DNA from: Pseudomonas moorei | Lineage (GTDB): Bacteria > Pseudomonadota > Gammaproteobacteria > Pseudomonadales > Pseudomonadaceae | Assembly (NCBI RefSeq): GCF_008801475.1 | Contig: NZ_VZPP01000002.1 | Span: 480,087 to 544,086, forward strand | Direction: 5' to 3' | DNA: 64,000 bases | In this document: in pieces, positions 9,243 to 22,891 of the stretch | How positions within the stretch are numbered: position 1 is the first letter of the stretch | Layout: the number at the start of each line of letters is the position of its first letter | The notes under the pieces: generated by a model | The model's database searches: none | What the model saw: only the letters and a program-made list of their open reading frames with translations | Told to the model about the DNA's origin: nothing | Position numbers and translations under genes: made by a program

Positions 9243-10184
9243 CTAACTAACAAGGCTCGCACGTTTCTCTGTCATACTTTCGAACTGTAGCGACTTTTTT
9301 TCCAAGATATATTTGAAGGAGCGGATAAACTCTTCAAAGTCTGCGAACAACAAAAATATAAGTGTAGCGACAATGTAACAACACACCCTAAGATGTTCCG
9401 GCCCAAAGCTTAGATATGTTTTGATTTCATAGTGCAAATCAGATTTTGTCCAAGGAAACAAAACACGATCAAAACGAGAGTCAGTCACTTCATTCCACAG
9501 TTCTTTATATCGCTCATTACAATTTAGAGCGATTAAAAAAGATTCATAGGCGATTACGCAATCAAGTTTACGGTCAAAATTCAATATAGCTGCATTAAGT
9601 TTTGATCTTTTGAACTCCAAACTGCATTCATTGATCTCTGTTTCCGACTCTAGGATATACCTGCCGCATTTACAACCACTCCACAATACATTGAGGCAGT
9701 GATTTTCTACGCGAAAAGCACGATCACAGAATTGGCACTTCTTGAGTAATTTTACGTTATGTGTAGCGCAGACATTAATTTCATTTTGATGACTTCGCCT
9801 CCAAAAAGAGAAACCTACTCGTTCAATATCATCCTTTACACATTCGAGACATATAGCAACATTTTTACCCTTAGTAACATAACCAAAGTCACAGTTGCTC
9901 TTTTCTAGAAACCTGTGTCTCAAAAGCATAGATTCGACATCATCAACGATTAGACGATAACTAAAATAAACAGTGTGCTGCTGAACTAGCTTAATGAATC
10001 CGGCAAAGTGATGCCAGCTCATTAGATCTGCGACCAATATTAAGTCTTTGATCGACCATTCATCACCTTGCAATGACTTAAAAGGATCTTCGACTTCAAA
10101 TTTATCTTTTAAAAACAGCCTATTTCTTGAGATGTAAGAATCTAATGCCTCATCGGTTTGTATTTTTAAAAGCATATTAATCAC
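9243..10184 (-). CDS. TniQ-family protein (Tn7-like target-site selector homologue)
   Basis: A 313-residue protein with the zinc-finger arrangement of TniQ/TnsD: C112-x2-C115, then GFSFWRRSHQ, then C139, H142, C150 and C153. In Tn7-like elements such proteins choose the insertion site. It is shorter than TnsD (about 500 residues) and lacks the C-terminal RxDWxxRD region seen in the fragment at 2-439, so it may be a short TniQ or a decayed copy. The start is uncertain: GTG at 10184 or ATG at 10175, neither with a clear ribosome site. It lies 200 bp from the element end and reads away from glmS. Strong AT bias marks it as foreign. Confidence 0.72.
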   Translation of the reverse strand: MINMLLKIQTDEALDSYISRNRLFLKDKFEVEDPFKSLQGDEWSIKDLILVADLMSWHHFAGFIKLVQQHTVYFSYRLIVDDVESMLLRHRFLEKSNCDFGYVTKGKNVAICLECVKDDIERVGFSFWRRSHQNEINVCATHNVKLLKKCQFCDRAFRVENHCLNVLWSGCKCGRYILESETEINECSLEFKRSKLNAAILNFDRKLDCVIAYESFLIALNCNERYKELWNEVTDSRFDRVLFPWTKSDLHYEIKTYLSFGPEHLRVCCYIVATLIFLLFADFEEFIRSFKYILEKKSLQFESMTEKRASLVS

Positions 10185-10388
10185 AATTAGCGAATTTGGC
10201 TGTCAGCGCTATATTAATAGAAACGCGATATTCGCCTCGGTAAAACGAAAGAAAGGGAAGAGGGCCCCCTGCTTTAGGTTCTCAGCGACTCAAAGCATCG
10301 AGGGGGCAGTCCCGTCTCGAACTGAAACAGACCTTCTCAACGGCAGTTCTCGCAACGCAAGGAGACGAGCGGCACCTCCCTGCGTGTT

Positions 10389-10434
10389 GCGACAGTTTTT
10401 ATTGTTCCGCGACAGTTTTTATTGTCTAAAACCA
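10389..10434. repeat. Tn7-like transposon end with two tandem TnsB-type sites
   Basis: GCGACAGTTTTTATTGT occurs at 10389-10405 and again at 10409-10425, a 20-bp period. Read from glmS, each copy is ACAATAAAAACTGTCGC, close to the GACAATAAA core of Tn7 TnsB sites. The outer copy lies eight bases inside position 10434, as in Tn7 ends. Position 10434 is 25 bp from the glmS stop, the Tn7 insertion point. The terminal bases read TGG rather than the usual TGT. The target duplication would be AGGGT (10435-10439) if the end is placed correctly. Confidence 0.72.
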
Positions 10435-10458
10435 AGGGTTCGATCAGCTGTGGATAAC

Positions 10459-12291
10459 TTATTCCACAGTCACCGATTTCGCCAGGTTGCGTGGCTGGTC
10501 AACGTCGGTGCCTTTCAGCACAGCCACGTAGTACGACAGCAGCTGCAGCGGGATGGTGTAGAGGATCGGCGACAGGATGTCGTGGATGTGCGGCATATGC
10601 ACAACGTGCGTGCCTTCACCATTGGTCATGCCAGCCTGCTCGTCGGCGAAGACAATCAGCTCGCCACCACGGGCGCGGACTTCCTGAAGGTTGGACTTCA
10701 GTTTTTCCAGCAGCTCATTGTTCGGCGCAACGGTTACGACTGGCATGTCGTTATCCACAAGCGCCAACGGACCGTGCTTCAGCTCGCCAGCCGGATAAGC
10801 CTCGGCGTGAATGTAGGAAATCTCCTTGAGCTTGAGCGCCCCTTCCATCGCAACCGGGAATTGCGCACCACGTCCGAGGAACAGGGTGTGATTTTTTTCG
10901 GCGAACAACTCAGCGATTTTCTCCACGGTGCTGTCCATGGCCAGCGCTTCACCGAGGCGGGTTGGCAAGCGACGCAACTCTTCGACCAGCGTTGCTTCAA
11001 CGCTTTTGCTCAGCGTGCCGCGCACCTGCCCCAGAGACAGGGTCAACAACAGCAATCCAACCAATTGCGTGGTGAAAGCTTTGGTCGAGGCCACGCCGAT
11101 TTCGCGACCGGCCTGGGTCAGCAAGGTCAGATCGGATTCTCGCACCAGCGAGCTGATGCCGACGTTACAGATTGCCAGGCTGGCGAGGAATCCCAATTCC
11201 TTGGCGTTGCGCAGCGCGGCCAGAGTGTCGGCGGTTTCGCCGGATTGGGAGATGGTCACGAACAGTGTGTCCGGCTGTACCACTACCTTGCGGTAGCGGA
11301 ATTCACTGGCAACTTCGACCTGGCACGGAATGCCAGCCAGCTCTTCCAGCCAGTAACGAGCGACCATCCCTGCGTGATAGCTGGTGCCGCAGGCGACGAT
11401 CTGTACGTTGCGTACTTTGGCGAACAGCTCGGCCGCTTGTGGACCGAAGGCCTGCACCAGGACTTGAGTTTGGCTCAGGCGCCCTTCCAGGGTTCGCTGT
11501 ACAACAGACGGTTGCTCATGGATTTCCTTGAGCATGAAATGACGGAACTCACCCTTATCGGCCGCTTCTGCGCCATCACGGTACTGGACGGCTTCGCGCT
11601 CGACCGCCTTGCCGTCAACGTCCCAGATATGCACGCTGTCGCGACGAATTTCGGCGATATCGCCTTCTTCCAGGTACATGAAGCGGTCGGTGACCTGGCG
11701 TAACGCCAACTGGTCGGACGCGAGGAAGTTTTCACCCAGCCCCAGACCGATCACCAATGGGCTGCCACTGCGGGCAGCGACCAGGCGATCTGGCTGCCGA
11801 GCACTGATCACTGCCAGGCCGTACGCACCGTGCAACTCTTTGACAGTTGCCTTGAGGGCTGCGGTCAGGTCTTCCAGGTCCTTGAGTTTGTGGTCCAGCA
11901 GGTGGGCGATGACCTCGGTGTCGGTGTCCGAAGTGAAGGTGTAACCCAAGGCTTTGAGCTGTTCACGCAGGGCTTCGTGGTTTTCGATGATGCCGTTGTG
12001 CACCACCGCCAGGTCGCCGGAAAAATGCGGGTGCGCATTACGCTCACACGGGGCGCCATGAGTCGCCCAACGTGTGTGGGCGATACCCAAACGACCAACC
12101 AGCGGCGCTTCGGCCAGGGCCAGATCCAGCTCACTGACTTTGCCCGGGCGACGCAGGCGTTCCAGTTTTGCGTCATTGGTGTAGACCGCCACACCGGCGC
12201 TGTCATACCCACGGTATTCCAGACGCTTCAGGCCTTCGACCAGGATGGCGGTGATGTTACGTTCTGCGACGGCGCCGACAATTCCACACAT
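10459..12291 (-). CDS. glmS: Glutamine-fructose-6-phosphate aminotransferase (isomerizing)
   Basis: A 610-residue cytoplasmic enzyme that makes glucosamine-6-phosphate from fructose-6-phosphate and glutamine, the first step toward UDP-GlcNAc for peptidoglycan and LPS. The N-terminal glutaminase starts MCGIVGAV with nucleophile C2; two SIS sugar-binding domains follow, and the C-terminus ends LAKSVTVE as usual. AGGAGA lies upstream inside the end of glmR, whose stop is one base away. The 3' end is the TnsD-binding part of attTn7, and a Tn7-like end lies 25 bp beyond the stop codon. I saw no glmS ribozyme, as expected outside Firmicutes. Confidence 0.98.
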   Translation of the reverse strand: MCGIVGAVAERNITAILVEGLKRLEYRGYDSAGVAVYTNDAKLERLRRPGKVSELDLALAEAPLVGRLGIAHTRWATHGAPCERNAHPHFSGDLAVVHNGIIENHEALREQLKALGYTFTSDTDTEVIAHLLDHKLKDLEDLTAALKATVKELHGAYGLAVISARQPDRLVAARSGSPLVIGLGLGENFLASDQLALRQVTDRFMYLEEGDIAEIRRDSVHIWDVDGKAVEREAVQYRDGAEAADKGEFRHFMLKEIHEQPSVVQRTLEGRLSQTQVLVQAFGPQAAELFAKVRNVQIVACGTSYHAGMVARYWLEELAGIPCQVEVASEFRYRKVVVQPDTLFVTISQSGETADTLAALRNAKELGFLASLAICNVGISSLVRESDLTLLTQAGREIGVASTKAFTTQLVGLLLLTLSLGQVRGTLSKSVEATLVEELRRLPTRLGEALAMDSTVEKIAELFAEKNHTLFLGRGAQFPVAMEGALKLKEISYIHAEAYPAGELKHGPLALVDNDMPVVTVAPNNELLEKLKSNLQEVRARGGELIVFADEQAGMTNGEGTHVVHMPHIHDILSPILYTIPLQLLSYYVAVLKGTDVDQPRNLAKSVTVE

Positions 12292-12292
12292 G

Positions 12293-13069
12293 CTATTTCT
12301 CCTGACTGACAGTCGCGCAGATCACTGTGATTCCACGCGCCTGTATCTGATTTCGTGCCTCAAGTGGCAGGCGATCATCGGTAATGAGGGTATGGACGCT
12401 GCTCCAGGGCAGTTCCAGGTTTGGGATCTTGCGGCCAATCTTATCGGCCTCCACCATAACGACCACTTCGCGGGCCACTTCAGCCATGACCCGGCTCAGC
12501 CCAAGCAATTCATTGAAGGTGGTTGTACCGCGGACCAGATCGATGCCATCGGCACCAATAAACAGCTGATCAAAGTCGTAAGAGCGTAGTACCTGCTCGG
12601 CCACCTGACCCTGAAAGGATTCGGAGTGCGGATCCCAGGTGCCGCCGGTCATCAACAGCACCGGCTCATGCTCAAGTTCGCTCAAGGCGTTGGCGACATG
12701 CAGGGAGTTGGTCATCACCACCAGGCCCGGCTGCAGTCCGAGTTCCGGGATCATTGCCGCGGTGGTGCTGCCGCTGTCGATTATGATTCGCGCATGTTCG
12801 CGAATACGCGCCACTGCAGCACGGGCAATGGCTTGCTTGTACTTGGAGACCGGCTGACCGAGGTCTGCAACCAGCTCCTGGGGCATGGTGATGGCGCCAC
12901 CATAACGACGAAGCAGCAGGCCGTTACTTTCAAGGGCTGCCAGATCCTTGCGAATCGTAACTTCAGAGGTTTCGAAGCGCTTGGCCAACTCATCCACACT
13001 GACTTCACCCTGCTCATTGAGCAAGGCAAGAATGTTGTGGCGGCGTTGAGGTGTGTTGCGTTTCGACAT
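12293..13069 (-). CDS. glmR: DeoR-family transcriptional regulator between glmU and glmS
   Basis: A 258-residue repressor-type protein. It has an N-terminal DeoR helix-turn-helix (about residues 6-60, with [10 protein letters not shown]) and a C-terminal sugar-phosphate sensor domain (DSGSTTAAM near 97-105). DeoR-type regulators of this family respond to phosphorylated sugars. Its position between glmU and glmS, the same in other Pseudomonas (PA5550 in P. aeruginosa), suggests control of amino-sugar synthesis. It is translationally close to glmS (one-base gap). Repeats of TTTCG/CGAAA upstream may be its own operator. Confidence 0.88.
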   Translation of the reverse strand: MSKRNTPQRRHNILALLNEQGEVSVDELAKRFETSEVTIRKDLAALESNGLLLRRYGGAITMPQELVADLGQPVSKYKQAIARAAVARIREHARIIIDSGSTTAAMIPELGLQPGLVVMTNSLHVANALSELEHEPVLLMTGGTWDPHSESFQGQVAEQVLRSYDFDQLFIGADGIDLVRGTTTFNELLGLSRVMAEVAREVVVMVEADKIGRKIPNLELPWSSVHTLITDDRLPLEARNQIQARGITVICATVSQEK

Positions 13070-13077
13070 GACTTGGT

Positions 13078-13131
13078 AAGTTTCGTTTCGAAAGATAACG
13101 AAACCAATAAAAACCCATTAACGAAACTTCG
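13078..13131. promoter_or_regulatory. Candidate DeoR-type operator upstream of glmR
   Basis: The segment upstream of the glmR start has TTTCGTTTCGAAAG, then CGAAAC and, 16 bases later, another CGAAAC with TTCG. Repeated TTTCG/CGAAA elements are typical binding sites of DeoR-family regulators, so this is a plausible autoregulatory site. Confidence 0.45.
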
Positions 13132-13264
13132 TCAAGCCTGGTGCGATAAAGAGGTGCTGTGGATAAAAACAGCGCGGCAAATCCCGCTCCGGTGGGAGCG
13201 AGACTTGCCCACAACGCTACTGAGTGCCTGTGAATAACTTCAGGCGATCACCGATGTGGATAAC

Positions 13265-14632
13265 TCAGTTCTTCTTGATTTTCTCAGGCCGTTTCCAGCC
13301 ATCGATATTCTTTTGGCGGGCACGACCCACAGCCAACTGCGCCTTATCCACATTCAGGGTAATGGTCGAACCAGCCGCAGTGGTTGCTCCGGAAGAGATA
13401 TCCACAGGTGCCACCAATGAATTGTTGGAGCCGATGAACACATCTTCACCCAATACCGTTTTCCATTTATTCACACCATCGTAATTGCAGGTGATAGTGC
13501 CGGCGCCAATGTTGGTACGAGCGCCCACTTCGGCGTCTCCCAGGTAAGTCAGATGACCAGCCTTGGCACCTTCGCCCAAGTGGGCATTTTTCAGCTCAAC
13601 AAAGTTACCCACATGCGCGCGAGCCTCCAGCACCGTACCTGGACGCAAACGTGCGAACGGCCCGGCATCGCTGCCTTCACCCAGAATGGCGCCTTCGATG
13701 TGGCTGTTGGCCTTGACCACCACGCCTTTGCGCAAGGTACTGTCCTTGATCACGCAGTTAGGACCGATCACAACGTCGTCTTCGATGACGACCTTGCCTT
13801 CAAGGATCACGTTGATATCGATCAACACGTCTCGGCCAACCGTAACTTCACCACGGACATCGAAACGAGCCGGGTCACGCAGCGTAACGCCCTGCGCCAT
13901 CAAACGGCGACCGGCACGCAATTGATAGTGACGCTCAAGTTCCGATAGCTGCTTGCGGTCGTTGGCGCCCTGCACTTCCATGGCGTCATGGGGTTGTTCG
14001 GTGGCCACCACCAAGCCGTCACTCACCGCCATGGCAATCACGTCAGTCAGGTAATACTCGCCTTGGGCGTTGTTGTTGGAGAGCCGGCTCATCCAGCCGC
14101 CAAGGCTTTGGAATGGCAGGGCCAGAATACCGGTATTGCCTTCGGTGATTGCGCGCTCGGCTTCGCTGGCGTCTTTTTGCTCGACGATAGCGGTGACATT
14201 GCCCGCGGCGTCACGCACGATGCGGCCATAACCGGTCGGATCGTCAAGATTAACGGTCAGCAAACCCAACTGCTGTGGCGCAACTTTCTTGAGCAGGCGT
14301 TGCAGGGTTTCCACTTCAATCAGTGGCACGTCCCCATAAAGAATCAGCACCGTATCGGACTTGATGAAGGGTACGGCCTGGGCCACGGCATGTCCGGTGC
14401 CCAGTTGTTTGTCCTGAAGGACAAAATTCAGATCATCGGCCGCCAGACGCTCACGAACAGCATCGGCACCATGACCAATGACCACGTGAATGCGCTGTGG
14501 ATCAAGTTGTCGGGCGCTGTGGATAACATGACCGAGCATCGAATTGCCAGCAATCGGGTGCAGGACTTTCGGCAAGGCCGAACGCATGCGCGTGCCTTGA
14601 CCGGCAGCGAGAATAACGATTTCAAGAGACAT
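13265..14632 (-). CDS. glmU: Bifunctional UDP-GlcNAc pyrophosphorylase / glucosamine-1-phosphate acetyltransferase
   Basis: A 455-residue enzyme that makes the last two steps to UDP-GlcNAc. The N-terminal uridylyltransferase starts with [11 protein letters not shown], and YGDVPLI carries the metal-binding aspartate. The C-terminal left-handed beta-helix has hexapeptide repeats from about residue 250, with the acetyltransferase histidine region near AGHLTYLGD and the coenzyme A part near [10 protein letters not shown]. Length is normal. It lies downstream of atpC past a terminator, and about 195 bp before glmR. Confidence 0.98.
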   Translation of the reverse strand: MSLEIVILAAGQGTRMRSALPKVLHPIAGNSMLGHVIHSARQLDPQRIHVVIGHGADAVRERLAADDLNFVLQDKQLGTGHAVAQAVPFIKSDTVLILYGDVPLIEVETLQRLLKKVAPQQLGLLTVNLDDPTGYGRIVRDAAGNVTAIVEQKDASEAERAITEGNTGILALPFQSLGGWMSRLSNNNAQGEYYLTDVIAMAVSDGLVVATEQPHDAMEVQGANDRKQLSELERHYQLRAGRRLMAQGVTLRDPARFDVRGEVTVGRDVLIDINVILEGKVVIEDDVVIGPNCVIKDSTLRKGVVVKANSHIEGAILGEGSDAGPFARLRPGTVLEARAHVGNFVELKNAHLGEGAKAGHLTYLGDAEVGARTNIGAGTITCNYDGVNKWKTVLGEDVFIGSNNSLVAPVDISSGATTAAGSTITLNVDKAQLAVGRARQKNIDGWKRPEKIKKN

Positions 14633-14693
14633 GACTGGCTACTAATCCTGGGTGGTCAGCGGCTGCGACCATAGTGGTGGACATCAGAAAAGA

Positions 14694-14721
14694 AAAAAGG
14701 GTAGCCGAGGCTACCCTTTTT
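14694..14721 (-). terminator. Rho-independent terminator of the atp operon
   Basis: AAAAAGGGTAGCC pairs with GGCTACCCTTTTT. On the minus strand the hairpin follows the atpC stop by about 25 bases and ends in a T run. Confidence 0.9.
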
Positions 14722-14746
14722 AATCAATCACACAACAAGCGCTGCC

Positions 14747-15172
14747 TTAGCGGCCGAACTTCTTGCGGATCTGCTGGACGGTGCGCAGCTGAGCTGTAGC
14801 CTCGGCCAGACGTACGGAAGCAGAACCGTAATCGAATTCCGCGCCACGCTCATGCAATGCCTTCTCGGCAGCCTTAACGGCTTCCTTAGCGGAGGCTTCG
14901 TCCAGGTCGGCAGCACGTTGCACAGTATCGGCAAGGACCTTGACCATGTTCGGCTGAACCTCGAGGAAACCACCGGAGATGTAATACACCTCCTCTTCCC
15001 CGCCCTGCTTGACCAGGCGGATCGGGCCTGGTTTCAGGTTAGTGATCAGCGGCGCGTGACCCAGAGCGATACCAAGATCACCCAGTGCACCGTGCGCAAT
15101 CACCATCTCGACCAGACCGGAAAAAATTTCCCCTTCCGCGCTGACGATATCGCAATGGACTGTCATAGCCAT
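14747..15172 (-). CDS. atpC: ATP synthase epsilon subunit
   Basis: A 141-residue subunit of the F1 rotor stalk. The N-terminal beta sandwich ([17 protein letters not shown]) and the C-terminal helical hairpin are both present. It couples rotation to catalysis and inhibits ATP hydrolysis. It is the last gene of the atp operon, 45 bp after atpD, followed by a strong terminator. Confidence 0.97.
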   Translation of the reverse strand: MAMTVHCDIVSAEGEIFSGLVEMVIAHGALGDLGIALGHAPLITNLKPGPIRLVKQGGEEEVYYISGGFLEVQPNMVKVLADTVQRAADLDEASAKEAVKAAEKALHERGAEFDYGSASVRLAEATAQLRTVQQIRKKFGR

Positions 15173-15217
15173 CTGATTGCCTCAACCTAAATTAGCGCCC
15201 GTTGCCGGGCGCCGGGA

Positions 15218-16621
<1,404 letters not shown>

Positions 16622-17482
16622 TTAAACCGCGGCAGCGCCGCCGACGATTTCCGAGATCTCTTGGGTGATCGCAGCCTGACGCGCCTTGTTGTAGACCAGC
16701 TGCAATTCGCTGATCAAATCACCGGCGTTGTCGGTAGCGTTCTTCATCGCGATCATCCGCGCAGCTTGTTCAGCTGCGTTGTTCTCGACCACCGCCTGGT
16801 ACACCTGCGCCTCCACGTAACGCACCATCAAGCCGTCAAGCAGCTCTTTGGCATCAGGTTCGTAGAGATAGTCCCAGTGGTGCTTGAGTGCTTGATCCGG
16901 GGTTGCCACCAGCGGAACCAACTGCTCCACGGTAGGGTGTTGTGTCATGGTGTTGATGAACTTGTTGGATACCACGGACAAACGGTCAATACGGCCGTCC
17001 AGATAAGCATCCAGCATCACCTTGACGCTGCCGATCAGATCATTGATCGACGGCTCTTCACCCAAGTGGCTGATAGCTGCAACGACGTTACCGCCGAAGT
17101 TGCGGAAGAAAGCCGCACCCTTGCTACCAATCACGCACAGATCGATCTCGACACCGTTTTCGCGGTTTACCGCCATGTCCTTGACCAAAGCCTTGAACAG
17201 GTTGGTGTTCAAGCCACCACACAGACCACGGTCACTGCTCACCACGACATAACCGACGCGCTTTACTTCACGGTCGATCATGAACGGGTGGCGATACTCC
17301 GGGTTAGCGTTGGCCAGATGACCAATAACCTGGCGGATGCGCTCCGCATAAGGACGGGTAGCAGCCATGCGCATTTGTGCCCTGCGCATTTTGCTGACCG
17401 CCACTTTTTCCATGGCGCTGGTAATTTTTTGCGTGCTTTTGATGCTCGCAATCTTACTGCGAATCTCTTTTGCGCCTGCCAT
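16622..17482 (-). CDS. atpG: ATP synthase gamma subunit
   Basis: A 286-residue central shaft of F1. The N-terminal helix [20 protein letters not shown] and the C-terminal helix with [18 protein letters not shown] form the coiled coil that turns inside the alpha-beta ring. [11 protein letters not shown] is the conserved foot motif. It is 50 bp after atpA. Confidence 0.98.
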   Translation of the reverse strand: MAGAKEIRSKIASIKSTQKITSAMEKVAVSKMRRAQMRMAATRPYAERIRQVIGHLANANPEYRHPFMIDREVKRVGYVVVSSDRGLCGGLNTNLFKALVKDMAVNRENGVEIDLCVIGSKGAAFFRNFGGNVVAAISHLGEEPSINDLIGSVKVMLDAYLDGRIDRLSVVSNKFINTMTQHPTVEQLVPLVATPDQALKHHWDYLYEPDAKELLDGLMVRYVEAQVYQAVVENNAAEQAARMIAMKNATDNAGDLISELQLVYNKARQAAITQEISEIVGGAAAV

Positions 17483-17532
17483 GTAACACCTATCAGGTTA
17501 GCAAGCGGGAGCCTTGCGGCTCCCGCTGCGGC

Positions 17533-19077
17533 TTACCAGGTTTGGGTGGCCTTGAACTTCTCGATACCGGCTTTCAGGCCGCTATCGATTTCGTCATTGA
17601 AGTCACCCTTCACGTTGATCTTCGCCATGAGGTCGGCGTGATCGCGGTTGAAGTAAGCAATCAGCGCTTGCTCGAAGCTGCCGACTTTGGTGATTTCTAC
17701 GTCAGTCAGGAACCCACGCTCAGCGGCATACAGCGACAGCGACATGTCGGCGATCGACATTGGCGCGTATTGCTTCTGCTTCATCAGCTCGGTAACGCGC
17801 TGACCATGCTCAAGTTGCTTACGGGTCGCTTCGTCCAGGTCAGAAGCAAACTGGGCGAATGCCGCCAGTTCACGGTACTGAGCCAGAGCGGTACGGATAC
17901 CACCGGACAGCTTCTTGATGATCTTGGTCTGAGCGGCACCACCCACACGGGATACCGAAACACCGGCGTTCACTGCAGGGCGGATGCCCGAGTTGAACAT
18001 GGCCGATTCCAGGAAGATCTGACCGTCGGTGATGGAAATCACGTTGGTCGGAACGAACGCGGAAACGTCGCCAGCCTGGGTTTCGATGATCGGCAGTGCG
18101 GTCAGGGAACCGGTTTTGCCGGTCACTGCGCCGTTGGTGAACTTCTCTACATACTCTTCCGAAACGCGGGATGCGCGCTCCAGCAGACGGGAGTGGAGAT
18201 AGAACACGTCGCCTGGGTAAGCTTCACGGCCTGGTGGACGGCGCAGCAGCAGGGAGATCTGGCGGTAAGCCACTGCCTGCTTGGACAGATCGTCATAAAC
18301 GATCAGCGCGTCTTCACCGCGGTCGCGGAAGAATTCACCCATGGTGCAACCGGCGTACGGTGCCAGGTATTGCAGCGCAGGAGATTCCGAAGCACTTGCA
18401 GCCACGATGATCGTGTTTTTCAGTGCGCCGTTTTCTTCCAGCTTGCGAACCACGTTGGCGATGGTCGATTGCTTCTGACCGATGGCTACGTAGACGCAGA
18501 AAATGCCGCTGTCTTTCTGGTTGATGATCGCATCGATCGCCAGAGCGGTTTTACCGATCTGACGGTCACCGATGATCAGCTCACGCTGGCCACGGCCGAC
18601 AGGGATCATGGCATCGACAGCCTTGTAGCCAGTCTGTACAGGCTGGTCTACCGACTTACGCCAGATCACGCCTGGAGCAACTTTCTCGACCGCATCGGTC
18701 TGGGTGTTGTTCAGCGGACCTTTGCCGTCAACCGGGTTACCCAGTGCATCGACTACGCGACCCAGCAGTTCCTTACCAACCGGAACTTCCAGGATGCGGC
18801 CTGTGCACTTGGCGCTCATGCCTTCAGCCAGAGACTGGTATGCGCCCAAAATAACGGCACCTACAGAGTCTTGCTCCAGGTTGAGGGCCATACCGTAGAC
18901 GCCGCCCGGAAACTCGATCATCTCGCCGGACATAACGTCGGCCAGACCGTGAATCCGCACGATACCGTCAGATACGCTGACGACAGTGCCTTCGTTACGG
19001 GCTTGGGAGGTCACATCGAGTTTGTCGATGCGGCCCTTGATAATTTCACTTATTTCGGAAGGATTGAGTTGCTGCAT
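17533..19077 (-). CDS. atpA: ATP synthase alpha subunit
   Basis: A 514-residue regulatory F1 subunit that binds non-exchanging nucleotide and carries the arginine finger. The Walker A motif is [11 protein letters not shown] near residue 170. The conserved start [14 protein letters not shown] and the signature [14 protein letters not shown] are present. It is 21 bp after atpH. Confidence 0.99.
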   Translation of the reverse strand: MQQLNPSEISEIIKGRIDKLDVTSQARNEGTVVSVSDGIVRIHGLADVMSGEMIEFPGGVYGMALNLEQDSVGAVILGAYQSLAEGMSAKCTGRILEVPVGKELLGRVVDALGNPVDGKGPLNNTQTDAVEKVAPGVIWRKSVDQPVQTGYKAVDAMIPVGRGQRELIIGDRQIGKTALAIDAIINQKDSGIFCVYVAIGQKQSTIANVVRKLEENGALKNTIIVAASASESPALQYLAPYAGCTMGEFFRDRGEDALIVYDDLSKQAVAYRQISLLLRRPPGREAYPGDVFYLHSRLLERASRVSEEYVEKFTNGAVTGKTGSLTALPIIETQAGDVSAFVPTNVISITDGQIFLESAMFNSGIRPAVNAGVSVSRVGGAAQTKIIKKLSGGIRTALAQYRELAAFAQFASDLDEATRKQLEHGQRVTELMKQKQYAPMSIADMSLSLYAAERGFLTDVEITKVGSFEQALIAYFNRDHADLMAKINVKGDFNDEIDSGLKAGIEKFKATQTW

Positions 19078-19098
19078 TGCTCTGCTGCCCCTTCAAAC

Positions 19099-19635
19099 TC
19101 AAGATTTCAATGCTTCGGCAAGTTTCGCGATTTTGCCGCGAATCGAGCCATCGATAACCAGGTCGCCGGCGCGGATGACAACACCCCCAATAAGGGAACT
19201 GTCTTCCTCGACTTGCAGGCGCACTTCCCGGTTGAGTCGTGCACTGAGAACCTTGGCGAGTTTGTCTTGCTGTTCTTGGTTCAATGCAAATGCACTGGTC
19301 ACTTCCACATCTACCGACTTCTCCTGCTCGGCCTTGTACAGGTCGAACAGGGCGGCAATCTCCGGCAACAGCGGGAGACGGTCGTTTTCGGCAACGACGT
19401 GGATGAAATTCTGTGCCTTGGCATCGAACTTGTCGCCGCACACGTCAATGAACGTGGCGGCCTTTTCTGCGCTCGTCAGTCGCGGGGCCTTGAGCACGCG
19501 CAGCATGGTGTCGTCTTGCGACACCGCTGCTGCCAGGCCGAGCATGGCTGACCAATTGGCCAGTTGCTGGTGGGCCTGAGCGTGCTCGAAGGCCGCCTTA
19601 GCGTAAGGTCGGGCCAACGTGGTCAGTTCTGCCAT
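19099..19635 (-). CDS. atpH: ATP synthase delta subunit
   Basis: A 178-residue subunit joining the top of F1 to the peripheral b stalk. The N-terminal helical domain ([14 protein letters not shown]) and the C-terminal [15 protein letters not shown] signature are seen. It lies 12 bp after atpF. Confidence 0.97.
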   Translation of the reverse strand: MAELTTLARPYAKAAFEHAQAHQQLANWSAMLGLAAAVSQDDTMLRVLKAPRLTSAEKAATFIDVCGDKFDAKAQNFIHVVAENDRLPLLPEIAALFDLYKAEQEKSVDVEVTSAFALNQEQQDKLAKVLSARLNREVRLQVEEDSSLIGGVVIRAGDLVIDGSIRGKIAKLAEALKS

Positions 19636-19647
19636 GATCGCCCTCGC

Positions 19648-20118
19648 TTAGATTTCAGCAGCCAGTTGGTTAACCAGCTCTGCGTGCGCGTTTTGATCGA
19701 TTGTGGCACCCAGGATCTTCGCGGCACCGCCAACGGCCAGGCTACCCACTTGGGCGCGCAGCGCGTCTTTGACGCTATTCAGTTCCTGTTCGATCTCGGC
19801 CTGAGCCTGAGCCTTCACACGGTCAGCTTCGACGCGAGCCTGTTCACGGGCTTCGTCGACGATCTGAGAACCGCGCTTCTTGGCTTGCTCGATGATTTCA
19901 GCTGCCTGAGCTTTCGCTTCGCGCAGTTGTTGACCCGCTTTCTCTTGGGCCAACTCCAGGTCGCGAGCTGCTCGGCTGGCAGCGTCCAGTCCATCCGCGA
20001 TCTTCTTTTGACGTTCGTGCAGCGCCGTGATGACCGGAGGCCATACGAACTTCATGCAGAACAGTACAAAAATCAGGAACGCAACGGACTGGCCAATCAG
20101 GGTCGCATTAATGTTCAC
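19648..20118 (-). CDS. atpF: ATP synthase b subunit
   Basis: A 156-residue peripheral stalk protein with a single N-terminal membrane helix (about residues 5-27), followed by a long charged coiled coil rich in Ala, Glu, Lys and Arg. It forms a dimer that holds F1 against the membrane sector. It lies between atpE and atpH as usual. Confidence 0.98.
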   Translation of the reverse strand: MNINATLIGQSVAFLIFVLFCMKFVWPPVITALHERQKKIADGLDAASRAARDLELAQEKAGQQLREAKAQAAEIIEQAKKRGSQIVDEAREQARVEADRVKAQAQAEIEQELNSVKDALRAQVGSLAVGGAAKILGATIDQNAHAELVNQLAAEI

Positions 20119-20176
20119 GCCAACACCTCGCAGTTACGTTGTCCATCACATCAAATTACTCGGAAGATCCGAGTAA

Positions 20177-20449
<273 letters not shown>

Positions 20450-20567
20450 TTACGTCGTATGGTTTAGGTTTTTTAGATTAAAGCGGTAAAACAAATCGTT
20501 TCAGATGCCCCGTGAGGAGCACCCTCCCGTTTGACCAGGAGGGACATCAGACTAGTCGAGACTGGTC

Positions 20568-21861
<1,294 letters not shown>

Positions 21862-21938
21862 CACTATTGCTCTCCAATGGTCGGCTGCCGAAATGCAACA
21901 ACTTGGCATAATTTGTGCCGACAAAATGCGCGCAGAGT

Positions 21939-21960
21939 ATAGGGGCGGTTCAGCCCCTAT
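21939..21960. terminator. Hairpin between parB and the atp operon
   Basis: A perfect 8-bp stem, ATAGGGGC and GCCCCTAT, with a six-base loop lies 50 bp beyond the parB stop. It has no clear T run, so termination is only likely, not certain. Confidence 0.45.
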
Positions 21961-22009
21961 TCAACTATCAGGTAGTGATTTCCGACTGCGCGCTACATGA
22001 GGAAATGTT

Positions 22010-22882
22010 TCAGCGAATATGAGCGAGTACACCTTGTAGCTCATCCAGGGAGTTGTAGCCAATTACCAACTGCCCTTTACCCTTCTTACCATGGCGGATC
22101 TGCACCGCAGAGCCTAGGCGCTCGGCCAGACGCTGCTCCAGTCGAGCGATATCCGGGTCTGGTTTTACCGGTTCAACAGGCTCCGGTTTACCACTCAACC
22201 ACTGGCGAACCAGTGCCTCAGTTTGGCGCACAGTGAGCCCGCGTGCGACAACATGTCGCGCCCCCTCAACTTGTTGATTATCCGGCAAACCGAGCAAAGC
22301 ACGGGCATGACCCATTTCCAGGTCGCCGTGAGAAAGCATCGTCTTGATAACTTCCGGCAATGAAATCAGGCGCAATAAATTGGCCACCGTCACTCGGGAC
22401 TTACCCACAGCTTCGGCCACTTGTTGCTGGGTCAGCTGGAATTCCTGCTGCAAACGCTGCAGGGCCACCGCTTCTTCGATCGGGTTAAGGTCTTCGCGCT
22501 GGATGTTCTCGATCAGCGCGATGGCAATCGCGGTTTCATCCGGTACATCGCGGACCATTGCCGGGATCGTTTCCTGACCGGCCTGTTGGCTCGCGCGCCA
22601 ACGGCGTTCACCGGCGATGATTTCGAAGCGGCCACCACCGATCGGACGAACCACAATCGGCTGCATGACGCCCTGGGCCTTGATCGACTGCGCCAGCTCC
22701 TCGAGCGCCTGAGCATCCATATCGCGGCGAGGCTGGTACTTGCCGCGCTGGAGCAAATCCAGCGGCAGATGTTGCAGCTCGCGCTGATCGGCTTGTATCG
22801 CTTGTTCTTCCAACGCGCTGACGGTCGGACCACTCAGCAGTGCATCCAGTCCACGTCCGAGACCTCGTTTCTTGACGGCCAT
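22010..22882 (-). CDS. parB: Chromosome-partitioning protein ParB
   Basis: A 290-residue parS-binding CTPase. The N-terminal CTP-binding box GERRWRAS, the helix-turn-helix (TQQQVAEAVGKSRVTVANLL, about residues 150-170) and a C-terminal dimerisation domain are visible. It loads at parS and slides to organise the origin region. Two perfect parS sites lie inside recF about 12 kb away. It follows parA by 9 bp. Confidence 0.97.
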   Translation of the reverse strand: MAVKKRGLGRGLDALLSGPTVSALEEQAIQADQRELQHLPLDLLQRGKYQPRRDMDAQALEELAQSIKAQGVMQPIVVRPIGGGRFEIIAGERRWRASQQAGQETIPAMVRDVPDETAIAIALIENIQREDLNPIEEAVALQRLQQEFQLTQQQVAEAVGKSRVTVANLLRLISLPEVIKTMLSHGDLEMGHARALLGLPDNQQVEGARHVVARGLTVRQTEALVRQWLSGKPEPVEPVKPDPDIARLEQRLAERLGSAVQIRHGKKGKGQLVIGYNSLDELQGVLAHIR

Positions 22883-22891
22883 GGGGATTCC

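Larger units (their letters stand above)
1..10434. mobile_element. Tn7-like genomic island in attTn7 (left part outside window)
   Basis: The segment next to the 3' end of glmS carries marks of a Tn7-family element. The C-terminus of a TnsD-type protein lies at the left edge, a second TniQ-family gene lies near the right edge, and two tandem TnsB-like repeats sit 25-70 bp past the glmS stop, where Tn7 inserts. Much of 7.0-10.4 kb is AT-rich and its genes look foreign, while the kinase operon at 1.2-6.8 kb has normal Pseudomonas composition. I find no exact TTATCCACA in this segment, although about thirty occur in the rest of the window. The far end and tnsABC would be left of the window. It could be a decayed or composite element rather than one intact transposon. 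Confidence 0.75.

Noticed and set aside
10384..11703. Long plus-strand open frame opposite glmS
   Set aside because: It is antisense to a fully conserved glmS; it reflects the codon bias of the GC-rich opposite strand and shows no protein family.
12292..12300. glmS ribozyme upstream of glmS
   Set aside because: Only one base separates glmR from glmS, leaving no room for a ribozyme, and the class is not expected in Pseudomonas.
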